NCBI RefSeq assembly: GCF_000716875.1
Contig: NZ_JNWQ01000138.1
Location: 1-10,247 of the forward strand
From: Streptomyces novaecaesareae
GTDB taxonomy: Bacteria; Actinomycetota; Actinomycetes; Streptomycetales; Streptomycetaceae
Length of the DNA: 10,247 nucleotides
Reading direction: 5' to 3'
Shown here: in pieces, positions 6,297 through 10,247 of the stretch
How positions within the stretch are numbered: position 1 is the stretch's first letter
How the letters are laid out: every line of letters starts with the position of its first letter
Made by a program: the position numbers and the translations under genes
The notes under the pieces: model-generated
The model's input: the letters and a program-made list of their open reading frames with translations, nothing else
What the model was told of the DNA's origin: nothing
Database searches by the model: none

Positions 6297-7895
6297 ATGC
6301 GCACACCCACCCGCCGTACCGTCCTGGCCGCCGCGCTCGCCGCCGCCGGGACCGGCCTGCTCACCGCCTGCTCCGGCTCCGGCTCGATGAAGGGCATGGA
6401 CCACTCGTCCATGAACCACGGCTCCACCCCCACCGCCCCCACCGGCTACCTCGCCCCGAACGGCCCCGAGGTCGCCGCCGCCGAGGCCAGGCGCAGCCCG
6501 GGCCCGGAGCGGAAGGTCTCGCTCACCGCCACCGAGACGACCCTGGACCTCGGCGGCCGCACCGTCCGCACCTGGGCGTACGGCGACCGCCTGCCCGGCC
6601 AGGAGGTGCGTGCCACCGTCGGCGACACGCTCGCCCTCACCCTCGCCAACCACCTGCCGCAGCCGACCTCGCTGCACTGGCACGGTCTCGCGCTGCGCAA
6701 CGACATGGACGGCGTGCCGGGCCTGACCCAGGCCGCCGTCAAGCCCGGCGCCTCCTTCGACTACCGCTTCGCGCTCAGTCGCCCGGGCACCTACTGGTTC
6801 CACCCGCACTCCGGAGTCCAGCAGGACCGCGGCCTCTACGCGCCGCTGATCGTGGAGGACCCGAAGGAGCCGCTGCGCTACGACAAGGAGTGGGTCGTCG
6901 TCCTGGACGACTGGGTGGACGGCGTCGACGGCAGCACCCCGGACGCCGTCCTCGCCGAACTCGCCAAGGGCATGGGCGGGATGGCCGGCATGGACCACTC
7001 CGGCCACGACATGGCCGGCATGCCGGGGACGGGCGGCGCAGGCGCACCGAGCGCCGGGGCCACCGGCCCGGCCCGGATGCTGATGGGCGCCGCGAGCCCG
7101 CTGCTCGGTGGCGACGCCGGTGACGTCGCCCACCCCTTCCACCTGGTCAACGGCCGCCTCGCCACCGCGCCCGAGACCTTCACCGCCAAGCCCGGCGACC
7201 GGATCCGGATCCGCCTGATCAACGCGGGCGGCGACACCGCCTACCGGGTCGCCCTCGGCGGCCACGAGCTGACCGTCACCCACACCGACGGCTTCCCGGT
7301 CGAGCAGGCCACCACCCAGGCACTGCTGCTCGGCATGGGCGAGCGCTACGACGTCCTGGTCACCGCCAAGGACGGCGCCTTCCCGCTGACCGCGCTCGCC
7401 GAGGGCAAGAACGCCACCGCGCTGGCCGTGCTGCGCACCGGCGGCGGCGCCGCGCCCGACGCCTCGGTGCGCCCGGCGGAACTGGACGGCAAGCTCGTCA
7501 CCGCCGCGCAGCTCAAGGCCGACCCGAGCGTCCGCCTGCCCGCCAAGTCCCCTGACCGCACAGTGCAGTTGGAGCTCACCGGCGGCATGGCGAAGGCCGA
7601 CTGGGCGTTCAACGGCCGCCCGTACGACCCGGCGCAGCGCTACCCGGTGGCGGCGGGCGAGCGGGTGCGGCTGGAGTTCCGCAACAGCACCGCCATGTGG
7701 CACCCCGTCCACCTGCACGGCCACAGCTTCGCGCTGCCGGGCGACGGCCCGCGCAAGGACACCGCGATCGTGCTGCCGGGCGCGACCCTGGCCGTCGACT
7801 TCGACGCCGACAACCCGGGGCTGTGGATGGTGCACTGCCACAACATCTACCACGCGGAGACGGGCATGATGACCGTCCTCGGTTACCGGGCGTAA
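6297..7895 (+). CDS. Tat-exported multicopper oxidase lipoprotein, copper-resistance type (532 aa)
   Basis: A three-domain multicopper oxidase (CueO/CopA-like) that would oxidise Cu(I), or another substrate, with reduction of O2 to water outside the membrane. The ATG at 6297, behind GAGG, gives a Tat-type TRRTVL followed by a hydrophobic stretch and a perfect lipobox Leu-Thr-Ala-Cys25. A GTG four codons earlier overlaps the binding site. All copper ligands are visible: HWHG (His127, His129), HPHSG (His169, His171), HPVHLHGH (His469, His472, His474) and HCHNIYHAETGM (His513, Cys514, His515, His519, Met524). Two Met/His-rich segments, residues 31-41 and 226-242 (GMDHSGHDMAGM), resemble the copper-loading inserts of CueO/CopA. 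The gene follows the DUF6153-like gene after 88 bp with no evident terminator or second operator, so it is probably co-transcribed from the CsoR-controlled promoter. A perfect hairpin terminator follows. The family is certain; substrate is inferred from context. Confidence 0.94.
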   Translation: MRTPTRRTVLAAALAAAGTGLLTACSGSGSMKGMDHSSMNHGSTPTAPTGYLAPNGPEVAAAEARRSPGPERKVSLTATETTLDLGGRTVRTWAYGDRLPGQEVRATVGDTLALTLANHLPQPTSLHWHGLALRNDMDGVPGLTQAAVKPGASFDYRFALSRPGTYWFHPHSGVQQDRGLYAPLIVEDPKEPLRYDKEWVVVLDDWVDGVDGSTPDAVLAELAKGMGGMAGMDHSGHDMAGMPGTGGAGAPSAGATGPARMLMGAASPLLGGDAGDVAHPFHLVNGRLATAPETFTAKPGDRIRIRLINAGGDTAYRVALGGHELTVTHTDGFPVEQATTQALLLGMGERYDVLVTAKDGAFPLTALAEGKNATALAVLRTGGGAAPDASVRPAELDGKLVTAAQLKADPSVRLPAKSPDRTVQLELTGGMAKADWAFNGRPYDPAQRYPVAAGERVRLEFRNSTAMWHPVHLHGHSFALPGDGPRKDTAIVLPGATLAVDFDADNPGLWMVHCHNIYHAETGMMTVLGYRA

Positions 7896-7915
7896 CCCGG
7901 TCCGCATCCCGAGAC

Positions 7916-7948
7916 GCCGGGGCGGGGAGCGCACCTCCCCGCCCCGGC
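7916..7948 (+). terminator. Hairpin terminator of the copper module
   Basis: Perfect 14-bp inverted repeat (7916-7929 with 7935-7948) with a 5-nt loop, 20 bp after the oxidase TAA. G+C-rich, no T-tract. It insulates the transporter gene downstream. Confidence 0.88.
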
Positions 7949-7992
7949 ACCCGGCCCGCCGCACCGTGCCACCCGCGCCGACCTGCGCCGTC

Positions 7993-8048
7993 ATGACGAT
8001 TTCTTAACGCGGGCCGATGGCGACTCCTTAACGCCCGTCGCATAGCCT
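7993..8048 (+). promoter_or_regulatory. 24-bp-spaced direct repeat and putative promoter upstream of the transporter
   Basis: Two 18-bp copies (7993-8010 and 8017-8034) agree at 15 of 18 positions, share CTTAACGC exactly, and differ only by transitions. TAGCCT at 8043-8048 fits the actinomycete TANNNT -10, but no good -35 stands at the right distance; the second repeat occupies that zone, as activator sites often do. Each copy also reads as a tiny ORF ending in TAA (Met-Thr-Ile-Ser and Met-Ala-Thr-Pro). The function is inferred only. Confidence 0.45.
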
Positions 8049-8056
8049 GGCGCACT

Positions 8057-8078
8057 GCCGTCGCCCGACGGCGCTTTT
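8057..8078 (+). other. Small T-tailed hairpin in the transporter leader
   Basis: GCCGTC-GCCC-GACGGC (8057-8072) is followed by GC and four T residues, which is rare in this G+C-rich window and resembles an intrinsic terminator. It lies 28 bp before the GTG start at 8106. It could be an attenuator or simply a 5'-end stabilising hairpin. Confidence 0.45.
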
Positions 8079-8105
8079 ACGGGGTCTTTAAACAAGAGGT
8101 GCAAG

Positions 8106-10115
<2,010 letters not shown>

Positions 10116-10131
10116 CGGCCGTCCCCAGGCC

Positions 10132-10166
10132 ACGGCCCGTCCACTCCCGCTGAGTGGGCGGGCCGT
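10132..10166 (+). terminator. Hairpin terminator of the transporter gene
   Basis: 15-bp stem (10132-10146 with 10152-10166) containing one G-U pair, with a 5-nt loop, beginning 17 bp after the TGA stop. Confidence 0.87.
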
Positions 10167-10207
10167 CGGCGTCCCCGGGCGGCCCTGACGACGCCGTGAC
10201 CGCAGGG

Positions 10208-10247
10208 CGCCGCCCACGCCCGGGGGGAGGGGAGGGCGTGGGCGGCG
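10208..10247. terminator. Second hairpin at the right edge
   Basis: Perfect 14-bp inverted repeat (10208-10221 with 10234-10247) with a 12-nt purine-only loop. It reaches the last base of the window and may extend beyond it. A second strong hairpin after a gene suggests a convergent gene from the right ending here, but that gene is not visible. Confidence 0.6.

Noticed and set aside
7949..8105. c-di-AMP (ydaO-type) riboswitch upstream of the transporter
   Set aside because: Considered because KimA genes in Firmicutes carry one. The space is limited and I could not find the multi-helix pattern; only a direct repeat and one short hairpin are present.

Overview
The window is very G+C-rich DNA with strong third-position G/C preference. 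GTG starts sit behind GGAG-type ribosome binding sites, and long antisense shadow frames run across every gene. One in-frame TTA codon, a CsoR-type copper operator and a DUF6153-type protein all point to a Streptomyces- or Kitasatospora-like actinomycete. I see no insertion sequence, phage gene, CRISPR array, tRNA or rRNA, so this looks like chromosomal sequence with seven complete genes.

Layout, left to right. (1) 137-739 (-) encodes a small exported cysteine-containing protein, possibly a lipoprotein, of unknown function. (2) 851-1933 (-) encodes a seven-bladed YVTN/YncE-like beta-propeller. It is divergent from (3) 2061-2957 (+), a LysR-type regulator that may control it. The pair carries two in-frame tandem repeat arrays, 12 bp at the propeller N-terminus and 21 bp across the regulator's stop codon. 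(4) 3074-5491 (-) encodes a secreted M9 collagenase, convergent with the regulator. The two share a strong hairpin terminator.

(5) The collagenase promoter region is divergent from a copper module: a CsoR-like operator over a plausible -10 element, then 5744-6208 (+), a two-helix His/Met-rich DUF6153-like protein with the window's only TTA (bldA-type) codon, then 6297-7895 (+), a Tat-exported multicopper oxidase lipoprotein. The module ends at a perfect hairpin terminator. (6) 8106-10115 (+) encodes a 12-helix APC/KUP-superfamily transporter. It keeps the ion-site residues I recall for the potassium importer KimA and has a soluble C-terminal domain. Its leader holds a direct repeat and a small T-tailed hairpin. 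Two hairpin terminators close the window.

How the genes work together: the best supported functional unit is the copper module, with CsoR (encoded elsewhere) releasing the promoter when Cu(I) rises and the oxidase detoxifying copper outside the membrane. The propeller/LysR pair is a plausible regulator-target unit. The collagenase and the potassium transporter appear to be independent transcription units. No wholly new multi-gene system is evident. The less ordinary points are the TTA codon in a copper-controlled gene, the stop-spanning repeat array, the palindrome inside the collagenase promoter, and the possible leader control of the transporter and propeller genes.
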